64,000 nt of DNA from Pseudomonadota bacterium (GTDB lineage: Bacteria; Desulfobacterota; SM23-61), in assembly GCA_018819135.1 (NCBI GenBank), contig JAHJQK010000005.1:19292-83291 (forward strand). The letters are read 5' to 3'. A program made the translations under genes and the position numbers. The notes below the pieces were generated by a model. It saw only the letters and a list, made by a program, of their open reading frames with translations. It searched no databases and was not told the origin of the DNA. Below, piece after piece: positions 33,930 through 43,773 of this stretch (the stretch's first letter is position 1; each line of letters opens with the position of its first letter).

Positions 33930-34069
33930 GGACACAGATTTTCGCAGATAAACACTGGTAAATATTTTCTTTTATATTTAACCTGGAAATCTGCGTTTAC
34001 CCTATTAGATAGCAAACATCTAACAGGGTGAATCTGTGTCCAATAAGGAAATTCCAATACAAGCCAATT
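33930..34069. repeat. Dispersed foldback repeat, family A, copy 4
   Basis: It opens GGACACAGATTTTCGCAGAT and closes AATCTGTGTCC, with the tail GGAAATTCCAATACAAGCC. It has extra internal sequence, including TAGATAGCAAACATCTA. It fills the sdhB-sucC gap and reaches the sdhB stop codon. Confidence 0.72.
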
Positions 34070-34766
34070 AATATCTTTCGCTAATGACCTTTTTCTTCAG
34101 CTCGCCGATGGCCCATGTAGGGTTCAGGGACTTGGGACAGATGGTGCAATTAAAAATGGTATGGCAGCGCCAGAGCCCATGGCGGCTATTCAAAATCGGC
34201 AGACGTTCATCCAGCCCTTCATCACGGGAGTCGAAAGTAAACCGGTAAGCTTTGAGCAGAGCCGCCGGTCCCAAAAAGTTGGGATTGGCCCAGTACGACG
34301 GGCAGGACGAAGTACAAGCTCCGCAGAGAATGCACTCGTACGAGCCATCAATTCTTTTGCGGTCTTCGACGCTTTGATAACGCTCCTTGTCCGTTGGCGG
34401 GGTACCGGCGATGAAATAGGGCTTGACCGCTTCATATTTCTTGTAGAAATCCTCCATGTCCACGGCCAGGTCTTTAATCACCGGATAGTGTCTCAGGGGT
34501 TCTACTTCTACGGTCCCCCCCCCGAGAGCTTTTACCTGCGTTTCACAGGCCAGGCGGTTTAACCCGTTGATCGTCATGGCGCAGGACCCGCAGATCCCGT
34601 GGCGGCAGGAGCGGCGAAAGGTCAGGCTGCCGTCTTGCTTCCATTTGATCTCGTTCAAAACATCCAGGACGGTCACCCCTTCCTGCACGTTAACCTGGTA
34701 GGTTTTATAATAAGGCTTTTTATCCTCGTCAGGGTTGTACCGGAAAATTTTAAAGGTCTGCATCAT
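34068..34766 (-). CDS. sdhB: Succinate dehydrogenase/fumarate reductase iron-sulfur subunit
   Basis: A 232-residue electron-transfer subunit. The [2Fe-2S] cluster is bound by CRHGICGSCAMTINGLNRLAC. CILCGACTSSCPSYW provides the [4Fe-4S] ligands, and CHTIFNCTICP completes the [3Fe-4S] and [4Fe-4S] sites. It follows sdhA by 11 bases. The direction of the reaction in vivo is not decidable from sequence. Confidence 0.95.
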   Translation of the reverse strand: MMQTFKIFRYNPDEDKKPYYKTYQVNVQEGVTVLDVLNEIKWKQDGSLTFRRSCRHGICGSCAMTINGLNRLACETQVKALGGGTVEVEPLRHYPVIKDLAVDMEDFYKKYEAVKPYFIAGTPPTDKERYQSVEDRKRIDGSYECILCGACTSSCPSYWANPNFLGPAALLKAYRFTFDSRDEGLDERLPILNSRHGLWRCHTIFNCTICPKSLNPTWAIGELKKKVISERY

Positions 34767-34777
34767 TTTTTCGCTCC

Positions 34778-36508
34778 TTAGAATTTTCTTTCCTGCGGCT
34801 GGAAGCGTGTCACCACCACCGGTTTATAATCCAGTCTTATCCCGGAGTCTGTCTTCCAGGCGAGGGTATGCTTCATCCAGTTGCCATCATCCCGTTTGGG
34901 AAAGTCCGTCCGGTAATGGGCTCCCCGACTCTCGGTCCGGGCCAGTCCACCAACAACAATAGTTTCGACGAAGTCAAGCATGTTGCCGAGTTCGATAACA
35001 TCGAGAAGCTCGGTATTGAACCTCTGCCCTTTGTAACCCACCTCGACCTCTTTGTACCGTCCCTGCAGGGATTTAATGATCTCCAGCTGCTTCTGCAGAA
35101 GTTTCTCCTCGCGGAAGACCCCGCAATTGACCATCATGGTCTGCTGCAGTTCGTCCCGGATGGCTGCCGGGCTTTCTTTCCCCTTCGCTGCCAGCACGCT
35201 TTCCACTTTGACTCTTCCTCTTTCCATGGCGTCCTTAGGAAGGGTGGTTTTTTCGGCGCCCTCGCCGATGAACTTAGCCATGGCCCGACCCGTCCTTCTT
35301 CCGTAAACCGCACAGTCCATGGTGGAGTTACAGCCCAGGCGATTTGCTCCATGGACCGAAACACAGGCACATTCCCCGGCCGCATAGAAACCAGTTGCCG
35401 GCGTGTTCTTCGCGTCCATCACCACGCGTCCATTCACGTCAGTGGGGATTCCGCCCATGGCGTAATGGGAAGTGGGCAGAATGGGGACAAAATCGGTTAC
35501 GGCGTCAATGCCGGAGAATTTCAGGATGAGCTCATGAATCTGGGGAAGTTTCTCCATGATGGCCTGCCGTCCCAGGTGCCGCAGGTCCAGGTGGACGTAC
35601 CCTTTTCCCCCGATTCCCCGTCCTTCATTGATCTCCGTCTGAATCGACCGGGAGACTACATCCCGGGGAGAAAGCTCCATTTTCGCCGGCGCATATTTCT
35701 CCATGAAGCGCTTGCCTTCGTGATTGACCAGATATCCCCCTTCTCCCCGAGCTCCCTCCGTGACCAAAACTCCGGAAGGATATAGGCCGGTGGGGTGAAA
35801 CTGAACGAACTCCATGTCCTCCAGCGGAAGCCCCGCCTGCAGGACCAACGACATTCCATCTCCCGTGTTGGAGAGGGCATTCGTGTTCACCTTCCAGGCC
35901 CGCGCATATCCTCCGGTGGCAAACATCACGGTTTTGGCGTGGAACACATGAAACTCGCCATCTCTCATATCCCAGGCCACCACACCGGAACATACGTTAT
36001 TGTCCATCAGGAGGGCAAGGACAAAGTATTCGGTATAGAAACGCACATCATTCTTCACGCATTGTTCATAGAGGGTATGGAGCATGGCATGGCCGGTGCG
36101 GTCTGCTGCATAGCAGGCTCGGCGGATGGGCCCTTTGCCGAGATTGCTGTAATGCCCACCGAATTCCCTTTGGGCAATCTTTCCTTCCCCGGTTCGACTA
36201 AAAGGACAGCCCATATGTTCCAGCTCATAGGCCACTTCCACGGCTTCCCGGACTAAAATTTCCTGGGCATCCTGGTCGCCGAGATAATCCCCCCCCCTTA
36301 CCGTGTCATATAGGTGCCATTCCCAACTATCTTCTTCCATATTTCCCAGAGGAGCTGCCGTTCCTCCCTGAGCAGAGATAGAATGAGAGCGGGTTGGAAA
36401 AACCTTGGATAGAACCGCCGTATCTATAGACCGGCTGGTTTCCAAAGCAGCGTAGAGGCCGGCAATCCCCGCCCCGACGATCACGACATCATGTTGATGA
36501 ATTTCCAT
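34778..36508 (-). CDS. sdhA: Succinate dehydrogenase/fumarate reductase flavoprotein subunit
   Basis: A 576-residue subunit. The N-terminal dinucleotide motif is [16 protein letters not shown]. The covalent FAD histidine is His42 in [11 protein letters not shown]. The active-site region is [13 protein letters not shown]...EGARGEGG, followed by [10 protein letters not shown] near 365. Length and motif order are those of the SdhA branch. The gap to sdhD (186 bases) carries an inverted repeat. Confidence 0.96.
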   Translation of the reverse strand: MEIHQHDVVIVGAGIAGLYAALETSRSIDTAVLSKVFPTRSHSISAQGGTAAPLGNMEEDSWEWHLYDTVRGGDYLGDQDAQEILVREAVEVAYELEHMGCPFSRTGEGKIAQREFGGHYSNLGKGPIRRACYAADRTGHAMLHTLYEQCVKNDVRFYTEYFVLALLMDNNVCSGVVAWDMRDGEFHVFHAKTVMFATGGYARAWKVNTNALSNTGDGMSLVLQAGLPLEDMEFVQFHPTGLYPSGVLVTEGARGEGGYLVNHEGKRFMEKYAPAKMELSPRDVVSRSIQTEINEGRGIGGKGYVHLDLRHLGRQAIMEKLPQIHELILKFSGIDAVTDFVPILPTSHYAMGGIPTDVNGRVVMDAKNTPATGFYAAGECACVSVHGANRLGCNSTMDCAVYGRRTGRAMAKFIGEGAEKTTLPKDAMERGRVKVESVLAAKGKESPAAIRDELQQTMMVNCGVFREEKLLQKQLEIIKSLQGRYKEVEVGYKGQRFNTELLDVIELGNMLDFVETIVVGGLARTESRGAHYRTDFPKRDDGNWMKHTLAWKTDSGIRLDYKPVVVTRFQPQERKF

Positions 36509-36541
36509 TCTTCCTCCCTGTTGAAGTCACCGGTGTGCCAA

Positions 36542-36602
36542 AAAATCTTGCCGGCGGTGATACTACCACTTCCTCTCTGCTTATCAACTTGGGCAAGATT
36601 TT
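36542..36602. repeat. 11-bp inverted repeat upstream of sdhA
   Basis: AAAATCTTGCC (36542-36552) and GGCAAGATTTT (36592-36602) are perfect inverse copies separated by 39 bases. They lie in the 186-base gap between sdhD and sdhA, about 35 bases before the sdhA start. Possibly an RNA hairpin or a regulator site. Confidence 0.55.
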
Positions 36603-36694
36603 AGCAATTTTTCCAACCCTTCCCCGCTTAGGATGGAACTCGTTTTGTTGGTTTTAAAATCATCTCCTCGAAACCCTTAAATTCATTGGCTCCT

Positions 36695-37036
36695 TTAGAG
36701 TTTGGGCTGGAAGGCCAAGATGGTTAAGGTCCCCAAGGCCAAGAGAGCTAAGCCCCCAATCAGTAATACACTGAAAAGGGTCACCCGGGACCATCCTTTT
36801 TCCAGGTAATCCTCTAAGATCGATAAGCCCCCATTCAACCCGTGATAAAGGCAGAGAACTAGAAAAGTTAAATTCAAAAATTTCCAAAACGGTTGCGAAA
36901 GGCGCAGAACTACCTTCTGGTAGGTGACATCCCCTCCGGGGAAATAATGGGTTACCCCAAAGTGAACCAGCAAAACAACTAAAAGGGCAATCCCTGAAAT
37001 CCTCTGCAAAAGCCATCTTAGGGCTCCCGAATTCAT
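36695..37036 (-). CDS. sdhD: Succinate dehydrogenase membrane anchor (SdhD-like)
   Basis: A 113-residue protein with three membrane segments (about 12-30, 50-68 and 85-107). HFGVTHYFPG near the first helix and LYHGLNGGLSIL in the second provide candidate heme histidines. It resembles the paired SdhC of the preceding gene. It is 21 bases from sdhC. Confidence 0.85.
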   Translation of the reverse strand: MNSGALRWLLQRISGIALLVVLLVHFGVTHYFPGGDVTYQKVVLRLSQPFWKFLNLTFLVLCLYHGLNGGLSILEDYLEKGWSRVTLFSVLLIGGLALLALGTLTILAFQPKL

Positions 37037-37057
37037 ATCTCTTCTCCTCGTTTAGGG

Positions 37058-37402
37058 TTAAAAGATTTTCAAAATAGGGATGGCCCCTAAAATGAAGGCC
37101 ACCACCCCAATCGAGACCGTCGCCCAAAACCAGGGTTGATGATTTTTGGCCCCGGAACCAAAATCAATCCACAGAATTCGCACGCCGTTTAAGGCGTGGT
37201 AAAGGACCGCCCCCAGAAGTGCCACTTCGAGGACTTTAAACAATGGGCTTTGAATGGTTTGCATTAGTTCATCGAAAGCGGCAGGCCCATCCAGCAAATG
37301 ATGCAATACGTAGATATGCAAAATTAAATACAAGGTAAGGGCCACCCCTGAAATCCGCATCAGAAGGAAAGCCCAGAACCCCAGCTGCCACCGATATCGC
37401 AT
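37058..37402 (-). CDS. sdhC: Succinate dehydrogenase cytochrome b subunit (SdhC)
   Basis: A 114-residue, three-helix membrane subunit (RISGVALTLYLILHIYVLHHL, then VLYHALNGVRILWID). Candidate heme-binding histidines sit in the first two helices. It begins the sdhCDAB set, 71 bases downstream of the fumarase beta gene, with a hairpin between. Confidence 0.87.
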   Translation of the reverse strand: MRYRWQLGFWAFLLMRISGVALTLYLILHIYVLHHLLDGPAAFDELMQTIQSPLFKVLEVALLGAVLYHALNGVRILWIDFGSGAKNHQPWFWATVSIGVVAFILGAIPILKIF

Positions 37403-37423
37403 CTTTTTTCTCCTTTATTTTTT

Positions 37424-37465
37424 TTATCGCCGAGAGCGCAGAGATCGTAGCGCTCTCGGCGATAA
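37424..37465. repeat. Perfect 16-bp inverted repeat between fumarase and sdhC (family B type)
   Basis: TTATCGCCGAGAGCGC (37424-37439) and GCGCTCTCGGCGATAA (37450-37465) enclose a 10-base loop. A T-run follows only on the plus strand, so for the minus-strand transcript it is not a classical terminator. It could be a stability or processing hairpin between two parts of the operon. Confidence 0.7.
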
Positions 37466-37473
37466 TTTTTTTA

Positions 37474-38028
37474 TTACCTCGCGTACTGCTGCATGCCCTG
37501 CTGGTACAAGTCATTTCCTTGGGTATCGTTGACCACGATCACCGGGAAATCTACAACTTCCAGGCGGCTGATGGCTTCTGGGCCGAGATCCTCGTAGGCT
37601 ACCACTTCTGCCTTTTTGATCGCTTTGGCCAGAAGGGCTCCGGCCCCGCCCGTGGCTGCTAAGTACACAGCTTTGTACTTCTTCATGGCCTCCACAACCT
37701 CTTTCTTACGCATACCTTTGCCGATCATCCCTTTCAAACCGATCTCCATCAGCTTGGGCGAAAAGGCATCCATGCGACCGCTGGTTGTCGGACCGGCCGA
37801 ACCAATGGCCTGACCGGGTTTTGCAGGTGCTGGACCTACGTAATAAATGATCTGCCCTTTCAGATCAACGGGAAGGGGTTTCCCTTCCTTGAGGAGATCG
37901 AACAACCTCTTGTGAGCGGCGTCTCTCCCGGTATAGATCACCCCAGTGAGCAGGACCTTGTCTCCGGCTTGCAATTTTTCTACGTCTGCGTCGGCCAGGG
38001 GAGTTTTTAATCGAATCGGTTGGCTCAT
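37474..38028 (-). CDS. fumB: Fumarate hydratase class I, beta (C-terminal) chain
   Basis: A 184-residue C-terminal domain of oxygen-sensitive iron-sulfur fumarase (DKVLLTGVIYTGRDAAHKR, GPTTSGRMDAFSPKLMEIG, AIKKAEVVAYEDLGPEAI). It works with the alpha chain to hydrate fumarate to malate. It lies 16 bases after the alpha gene. The two-gene split is usual in anaerobes and archaea. Confidence 0.93.
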   Translation of the reverse strand: MSQPIRLKTPLADADVEKLQAGDKVLLTGVIYTGRDAAHKRLFDLLKEGKPLPVDLKGQIIYYVGPAPAKPGQAIGSAGPTTSGRMDAFSPKLMEIGLKGMIGKGMRKKEVVEAMKKYKAVYLAATGGAGALLAKAIKKAEVVAYEDLGPEAISRLEVVDFPVIVVNDTQGNDLYQQGMQQYAR

Positions 38029-38044
38029 TCTTCCACCTCCTCCT

Positions 38045-38884
38045 TCAAATTACGGCTTCTTTATGCCGGTGGGCATGGCAGTTAATGTTTACGGCCATGG
38101 GGAAGCTGGCGATGTGGCAGGGGATCATTTCCACGTGCACCGCCAGGGCAGTGATCCTTCCTCCTAAGCCCTGTGGCCCAATTCCCAGGTTATTGATCCG
38201 GGTCAGAAGCTCTTCTTCCATCGCCGCCAGCTGCGGATCAGGATTCTTCTGCCCCAAAGGCCGGAGAAGGGCCTTCTTAGCGGTCAGAGCACACTCTTCA
38301 AAGGTTCCCCCCACGCCCACGCCCACGACCACTGGAGGGCAGGGGTTGGAGCCAGCCTGTTTGACCCACTCGACTACCCGGTTCTTGACGCCCTCAATTC
38401 CCTCCGAGGGGCTGAGCATGTTCACCATGGACATATTCTCGCTTCCTCCCCCTTTGGGAGCCACGGTGATTTTTATCTTATCTCCCGAAACCATTTCCAG
38501 GTGGATAATCGCCGGAGTGTTGTCTTTGGTGTTGGCCCGGCTGAAGCAGTGACAAGAAGACTTCCGGAGATACCCTTCTTTATATCCCTGTCTGACCCCT
38601 TCGTTGATGGCCGCGTTAAAATCTCCTCCGGTGATGTGCACTTCCTGGCCAAGTTCCACGAAAACGACGGCCAGGCCCGTATCCTGACACATGGCCACCT
38701 TCTCTTCCCGGGCGATGCGGGCATTCTCTTTGAGCTGCGCGAAGACCTCTTTTCCCACGGGGGATTCTTCCATCTTCTCGCCCCGGTCGAAGGCCTGCAG
38801 CACATCTTCTCCCAGGTAAAAATTGGCGTCTATGCAGAGTTTTTTCACTACCTCGGTAATCTGCTTGGCGTTGATCTCTCTCAT
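38045..38884 (-). CDS. fumA: Fumarate hydratase class I, alpha (N-terminal) chain
   Basis: A 279-residue iron-sulfur chain. Cluster cysteines are expected in VAMCQDTGLAVVFVE, SCHCFSRANT and NPCPPVVVGVGVGG. It catalyses fumarate/malate interconversion with the beta chain. Start: ATG at 38884, with AAGGAGGATCTG directly upstream; a longer frame begins five codons earlier inside that site. Confidence 0.94.
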   Translation of the reverse strand: MREINAKQITEVVKKLCIDANFYLGEDVLQAFDRGEKMEESPVGKEVFAQLKENARIAREEKVAMCQDTGLAVVFVELGQEVHITGGDFNAAINEGVRQGYKEGYLRKSSCHCFSRANTKDNTPAIIHLEMVSGDKIKITVAPKGGGSENMSMVNMLSPSEGIEGVKNRVVEWVKQAGSNPCPPVVVGVGVGGTFEECALTAKKALLRPLGQKNPDPQLAAMEEELLTRINNLGIGPQGLGGRITALAVHVEMIPCHIASFPMAVNINCHAHRHKEAVI

Positions 38885-38973
38885 CAGATCCTCCTTCAAA
38901 AATCGCCAGAAAGGCTCCGGGGACTCGACCCGATCCGAATCCCTTGGGTCAGGTCCCCGGCCGTTGTTTTTCC

Positions 38974-40308
38974 TTATTCTTTATACGCGGGAATGACCCC
39001 CTTTTCCATCAGGACTTGGGTCTCCAGGCGGGCCCGCCGAATCGTGTCCGAGGCCTTCTGGTAGAGCTGCTCTTTGCTCAGTTTGACCCGGGCCACTTTC
39101 TGCTCGATGGCCTTGAGCGCCACGGCCACGGCCTGCCGGGGGAAGACTTCCCACTCATCCATGGTGGGGAGCAAATAATCTTCCTTGAGGCCTTTGTCTT
39201 CGGCGCACCGGGCGAGTTCCCGGGCTGACTCGATGCACATCTCATCAGTGATGGTCGTAGCCATGACGTCCAGGGTGCCCCGGAAAATGGCCGGGAAGCA
39301 CAGGGAATTGTTCACCTGGTTGGGGAAATCGGATCGTCCAGTGGCAATCACTTTGGCTCCCCCCTCCTCCGCCTCCCAGGGGTAGATCTCGGGGATGGGG
39401 TTCGCGCAGGCAAAGACGATGGCATCTTTGGCCATTTTCTTTACCCATTCCTTCTTGATTACATCTGGGCCGGGTTTGGCCAGACCCACGACGGCGTCGG
39501 CACCCTCCATAGCCTCGGCAATACTCCCCTTACGCTGTTCCTCATTGGTGATCTGGCAGAAACGCATTTTTTCCTTGTAATCCTCCGTTATATCCGTTCT
39601 TCCCTTGTGCAGCGTCCCTTTTGAATCTACCATAATAAGCTTGGCAGGGTCGACGCCGTAGGCGAGCATGACTCGCGCAGTGGCGATGTTCGCCGCTCCG
39701 GAACCGATCAGGGCAATGCGTGCTTTTTTGAAATTTTTGCCTACGATTTTAAAGGCATTGATCAAACCAGCGAGGGTCACGGCCGCCGTCCCCTGCTGGT
39801 CATCGTGCCAGACGGGTATTTTGGATTCCTTGCGCAAGGTATCGAGGATGTAAAAACATTTGGGCTGGGACAAATCTTCCAGGTTGATCCCCCCGAAGCA
39901 GGGAGAAATCAATTTGACCGTTTTTATGATCTCATCAGCGTCTTTAGTGTCCAGGCAGATGGGCCAGGCATCGACTCCGCCGAGGTATTTGAACAGGATG
40001 GACTTCCCCTCCATAACGGGAATGGCCGCTTCCGGACCGATATCTCCTAATCCTAATACCCGCGTTCCATCGGAAACTACCGCCACCATGTTCGCTTTGT
40101 TGGTATGCTCGAAGACCTTCTCCGGATGAGCCTCGATGTCCCGACAGGCTGCCGCCACCCCGGGGGTGTACCAGATGGCAAAATCGTCGAAGGTGCGCAC
40201 CGCGCATTTCAAGGTTGAGGCAATTTTCCCCTTAAAAAAAGGATGCATTTTCAAAGCATCCGCCGATGGCTTCTTGGACTTTTCTAACAGTTGTTCCTTC
40301 GTCAGCAT
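38974..40308 (-). CDS. Malic enzyme (malate to pyruvate + CO2)
   Basis: A 444-residue prokaryotic malic enzyme. The N-terminal catalytic domain has IWYTPGVAAACRDI, GDIGPEAAIPVMEGK and WHDDQQGTAAVTLAG. The NAD(P) domain follows with IALIGSGAANIATARVML. Fusion to a phosphotransacetylase, seen in some relatives, is absent. It is placed between methylmalonyl-CoA epimerase and fumarase, so it provides the exit from malate to pyruvate. The cofactor cannot be decided. Confidence 0.93.
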   Translation of the reverse strand: MLTKEQLLEKSKKPSADALKMHPFFKGKIASTLKCAVRTFDDFAIWYTPGVAAACRDIEAHPEKVFEHTNKANMVAVVSDGTRVLGLGDIGPEAAIPVMEGKSILFKYLGGVDAWPICLDTKDADEIIKTVKLISPCFGGINLEDLSQPKCFYILDTLRKESKIPVWHDDQQGTAAVTLAGLINAFKIVGKNFKKARIALIGSGAANIATARVMLAYGVDPAKLIMVDSKGTLHKGRTDITEDYKEKMRFCQITNEEQRKGSIAEAMEGADAVVGLAKPGPDVIKKEWVKKMAKDAIVFACANPIPEIYPWEAEEGGAKVIATGRSDFPNQVNNSLCFPAIFRGTLDVMATTITDEMCIESARELARCAEDKGLKEDYLLPTMDEWEVFPRQAVAVALKAIEQKVARVKLSKEQLYQKASDTIRRARLETQVLMEKGVIPAYKE

Positions 40309-40384
40309 TTTTTCCTCCTCCTTTTCTTACTGCAAGTTGATGTTGATTGTTGTTCTTTTTGCCTTTGCATTTTTATTTTTCTTT

Positions 40385-40786
40385 TTACCGCTCACTCAAC
40401 TCCAATAGAACACCATTGGTGGCCTTGGGATGGATGAAGGCGATTTTTGCTCCCCCCGCTCCTTGCCGGGGCTTTTCGTCAATCAATCTTACTCCCTTTT
40501 CTTTCAGTTCTTTCAAGGCTTCTTCGATATTATCCACTCGCAAAGCAATATGCTGAATTCCTTCGCCGCGGCTCTCGATAAACTTGGCAATCGCACCCTC
40601 GGAGCTTGTGGATTCAAGAATCTCCAACTCACTCTCCCCCACCGGCAAAAAAGCGGTGGTAGCTTTTTGTTCTTCCACCGTTTCCCTTCCGCCTATCGGC
40701 AACCCCAGAATGGAGTTCCAGAAAGGAGCGACCTGATCGATGGACTTGGCCGCAATTCCAATATGATCGATCTTCAATATTTTCAT
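40385..40786 (-). CDS. mce: Methylmalonyl-CoA epimerase
   Basis: A 133-residue vicinal-oxygen-chelate protein. Metal ligands appear in KIDHIGIA (His8), GIQHIALRV and LLELSE (Glu near the C-terminus); the catalytic Glu is likely in LEILEST. It interconverts the (S) and (R) forms of methylmalonyl-CoA. Its position directly after the mutase genes fits the pathway exactly. Confidence 0.94.
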   Translation of the reverse strand: MKILKIDHIGIAAKSIDQVAPFWNSILGLPIGGRETVEEQKATTAFLPVGESELEILESTSSEGAIAKFIESRGEGIQHIALRVDNIEEALKELKEKGVRLIDEKPRQGAGGAKIAFIHPKATNGVLLELSER

Positions 40787-40826
40787 CCCTTTTTTCCTCC
40801 CGATCTAAGGCTCAAGGCACATCGCC

Positions 40827-41225
40827 TTACCTCTTCACATTCTCCTGGACAAACTTCACAATCGCCTCTGTAGGTGTTCCCGGGCCGAAGATCTCGGCAA
40901 TGCCCAGGGCCTTTAAAGTCGGCACATCTTCCTCTGGAATGACTCCGCCTCCCAAAACCAATAAATCTTGTGTCCCCTGCTCCTTTAATAGCTCCATGAC
41001 CCGGGGGAACAGATAATCATGGGCCCCGGATAAAATACTCATCAGGAGCGCATCCACATCTTCCTGCACGACCGCGGCAACAATCCGCTCCGGTGTCTGC
41101 CGTAAACCGGTATAAATCACTTCCATTCCTGCATCCCGGAGTGCCCGGGCAATCACTTTGGCCCCGCGATCATGCCCATCCAGCCCCGGTTTAGCCACCA
41201 AAACTCTCAACTTCCTCTCCGCCAT
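40827..41225 (-). CDS. Methylmalonyl-CoA mutase, cobalamin-binding small chain
   Basis: A 132-residue B12-binding domain. [20 protein letters not shown] carries the D-x-H-x-x-G ligand histidine (His18). SxLxG appears as [11 protein letters not shown], and the GG motif is [12 protein letters not shown]. With the large chain (next gene upstream) it forms the heteromeric, archaeal-type mutase. Start: ATG at 41225 follows GGGAGGTGGTGG; the longer frame is non-conserved. Confidence 0.93.
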   Translation of the reverse strand: MAERKLRVLVAKPGLDGHDRGAKVIARALRDAGMEVIYTGLRQTPERIVAAVVQEDVDALLMSILSGAHDYLFPRVMELLKEQGTQDLLVLGGGVIPEEDVPTLKALGIAEIFGPGTPTEAIVKFVQENVKR

Positions 41226-41296
41226 CCACCACCTCCCGGAAAAGAGTGTCAGTGTCAGCTTTTCTTTTACTGACACTCACACTGACCCTCCCACTT

Positions 41297-42973
41297 TTAG
41301 ACTTTCACCATCGGTTCATACTCTCCGAAGACTTCCCGCAAAACATTGCAAATTTCCCCTAGGGTGCAATAAGCGCGAACACAGTTTAAGATCGAGAATA
41401 TCAAATTGCCGTCCCCCCGCGCAACATTCTTCAATTCATTTAGAGAGGCTTTCACTGGTTGGGGATCCCTTGAGGTTCGAAGTTCGGCAAGTCGTTGCAC
41501 CTGCACTTCCCGGACTTGGGGATCTACTTTCAATAAACCTTTGGGCGGCGGTTCTTTAGATTGAAATTTATTCACCCCTACGATCACCCGGTCGCCACCC
41601 TCGATTTCTTTTTGATACCGGTAGGCGCTTTCCTGGATTTCCTGCTGAATGTATCCTTTCTCCACGGCGGCCACGGATCCGCCCATCTGGTCAATTTTGG
41701 CAATGTACTCGCTGGCCCTTTTTTCGATCTCGTCGGTCAGTTTCTCGACATAGAAGGAACCGCCGAGGGGATCGGCCGTGTCGGCAGCCCCTGACTCGTA
41801 AGCGATCAATTGTTGGGTGCGCAAGGCAATTTGCACGGACTGCTCGGAGGGCAGAGCTAAGGCTTCATCCATTGAGTTGGTGTGTAAAGATTGAGTTCCT
41901 CCCAGAACTGCGGCCAGCGCCTGCCAGGCGACGCGGATGATGTTGTTGTGAGGCTGCTGAGCGGTCAAGGTACACCCGGCCGTCTGGGTATGGAAGCGCA
42001 GCATCCAGGAACGCGGGGTTTTCGCCTGAAAGCGGTCTTTCATGATCTTGGCCCAGAGCCGGCGAGCGGCCCGATACTTGGCCACTTCCTCCAGAAAATC
42101 CAGGTGGGCGTTGAAAAAGAAAGAGATCCTCGGCCCGAAAACATCCACATCCAATCCGGCCCGGATGGCCGCCTCCACATAAGCAATACCATTGGCTAAA
42201 GTAAAAGCCACCTCCTGCACGGCCGTACAACCTGCCTCCCGCATATGGTATCCGCTGATGCTGATGGTATTCCAGTTGGGAACTTCCTTGGCGCAATACT
42301 CGAACGTGTTGGTAATGATGCGCATCGATGGCTGCGGAGGAAAGATATACGTGCCGCGGGAAGAATATTCTTTGAGGATATCGTTCTGAATGGTTCCGTT
42401 GAGTTTTTCCGGTGTAATCCCCTGTTTTCCGGCCACCACGATGTACATGGCCAGAAGGATGGCCGCCGGAGAGTTGATGGTCATTGAAGTGGATACCCTA
42501 TCTAAGGGGATCTGGTGGAAAAGAACTTCCATGTCTTGCACCGAATCGATGGCTACTCCCACTTTGCCCACCTCTCCTTGCGCCAGAGGATGATCGGAAT
42601 CATAGCCGATCTGGGTGGGTAGATCAAAAGCTACGGAAAGCCCAGTCTGACCATGTTCCAAAAGGTAGCGGTAACGCTGGTTCGTATCTTCGGCAGTGCC
42701 AAATCCAGCATATTGACGCATCGTCCAAAATCTACCCCGGTACATTGTAGGTTGGACGCCGCGGGTATAGGGATATTCTCCCGGAAGGTTAAGGGCCTGT
42801 TGGTAATCCTGTTCGGCGACATCCTCCGGGGAAAAAACCCTTTTTACGGGAATTCCGGAAGTGGTTTGGAAATCTTTCTTCCTTTCGGGGTTTTTGTCCA
42901 AGGACTTCTCCACCCGGTCATTCCACTTTTTGGCTTTATTCTTTATATCCTCAACCTTCTTCGGGTCAAACAT
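41297..42973 (-). CDS. Methylmalonyl-CoA mutase, large catalytic chain
   Basis: A 558-residue TIM-barrel chain without its own B12 domain. [36 protein letters not shown] and [17 protein letters not shown] are mutase signatures. It rearranges methylmalonyl-CoA to succinyl-CoA. Related chains include isobutyryl- and ethylmalonyl-CoA mutases, but the downstream epimerase supports methylmalonyl. Start: ATG at 42973 with AAAGGAGTG upstream. It is the first enzyme gene after the TetR regulator. Confidence 0.92.
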   Translation of the reverse strand: MFDPKKVEDIKNKAKKWNDRVEKSLDKNPERKKDFQTTSGIPVKRVFSPEDVAEQDYQQALNLPGEYPYTRGVQPTMYRGRFWTMRQYAGFGTAEDTNQRYRYLLEHGQTGLSVAFDLPTQIGYDSDHPLAQGEVGKVGVAIDSVQDMEVLFHQIPLDRVSTSMTINSPAAILLAMYIVVAGKQGITPEKLNGTIQNDILKEYSSRGTYIFPPQPSMRIITNTFEYCAKEVPNWNTISISGYHMREAGCTAVQEVAFTLANGIAYVEAAIRAGLDVDVFGPRISFFFNAHLDFLEEVAKYRAARRLWAKIMKDRFQAKTPRSWMLRFHTQTAGCTLTAQQPHNNIIRVAWQALAAVLGGTQSLHTNSMDEALALPSEQSVQIALRTQQLIAYESGAADTADPLGGSFYVEKLTDEIEKRASEYIAKIDQMGGSVAAVEKGYIQQEIQESAYRYQKEIEGGDRVIVGVNKFQSKEPPPKGLLKVDPQVREVQVQRLAELRTSRDPQPVKASLNELKNVARGDGNLIFSILNCVRAYCTLGEICNVLREVFGEYEPMVKV

Positions 42974-43069
42974 GATCTTCACTCCTTTTAAAGAGAGGTG
43001 CCAGGTGCGGGGCGTAAGGTTCAAGGCCTAAAAATAGTAAATTTTTTATCCTCGCCTTGCGCCTTGGGT

Positions 43070-43723
43070 TTAGCCCCTTGCGCCTTGTTCCCCAGGGGAA
43101 GATATTCTTTCTTCTTTGAATATTCTCTGAATGACTTCGCGGATCTGGGTCTGGACTAAAAATTCAATGATCTCCTTCTGGCTGTAATTCGGCTTCAAAA
43201 TCCAGCGCCGCAAAACCCCGAAGACTCCACTGAAAACGAGAAAGTTGGCTTCCAGATAAGAACCGAACGGACCCTCCCCTAATTCGCTTAAAATCTTCCG
43301 GAAATGTTCGACGATCTCCGACTCTTTGCGCAAAATGATTTTAAGATAATTCTTCTTCACGTACCGGGCCTGGGTATAAGAAAGCATCACCTGATCTTCC
43401 AGCTCCATGGCTGCTTCCACAAAAGCCCGGAAGGTAACCTCCAGCCGTAAAAGGGGATCGGAAATTTGGGAAGCTTGCGACCTTACCTTTTCGAAGAAGG
43501 TCGTAACGTAATTTTCAAAAAAAAGGTAGAGAATATCATCCTTGGAGTTGACGTAATCGTAAATGCTCCCCAGGCCGATTTGGGCTTCCTTGGCAATCTC
43601 CCGTACCGTGGCCTTGTGATATCCTTTTTTCTTAAAGACTTTAATGGCCCCTTCGATGATCTGCTTGCGTTTCTCATCGATTAAATTTTTATCCTTGACG
43701 CGGGCCTTGACCTCCATGGGCAT
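43070..43723 (-). CDS. TetR-family regulator (fatty-acid/acyl-CoA type)
   Basis: A 217-residue regulator. The N-terminal helix-turn-helix (IIEGAIKVFKKKGYHKATVREIAKEAQIGLGSIYDYVNSKD, split here as residues about 18-58) is typical of TetR. The C-terminal ligand domain resembles those of regulators answering acyl-CoAs (VTTFFEKVRSQASQISDPLL). A near-consensus promoter with an abutting operator-like inverted repeat lies upstream. It heads the methylmalonyl-CoA/TCA series, so autoregulation and control of that series are likely. Confidence 0.88.
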   Translation of the reverse strand: MPMEVKARVKDKNLIDEKRKQIIEGAIKVFKKKGYHKATVREIAKEAQIGLGSIYDYVNSKDDILYLFFENYVTTFFEKVRSQASQISDPLLRLEVTFRAFVEAAMELEDQVMLSYTQARYVKKNYLKIILRKESEIVEHFRKILSELGEGPFGSYLEANFLVFSGVFGVLRRWILKPNYSQKEIIEFLVQTQIREVIQRIFKEERISSPGEQGARG

Positions 43724-43757
43724 CCTTTATATGGCGGGAATCCGAAGTAGTTTTTCC

Positions 43758-43773
43758 GAACGAATGTTCATTC
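43758..43773. promoter_or_regulatory. Operator-like inverted repeat before the TetR gene
   Basis: On the minus strand GAATGAA-CA-TTCGTTC: seven-base arms with a two-base centre and one mismatched pair. It directly abuts the -10 hexamer of the promoter, as expected for repression. Confidence 0.7.
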
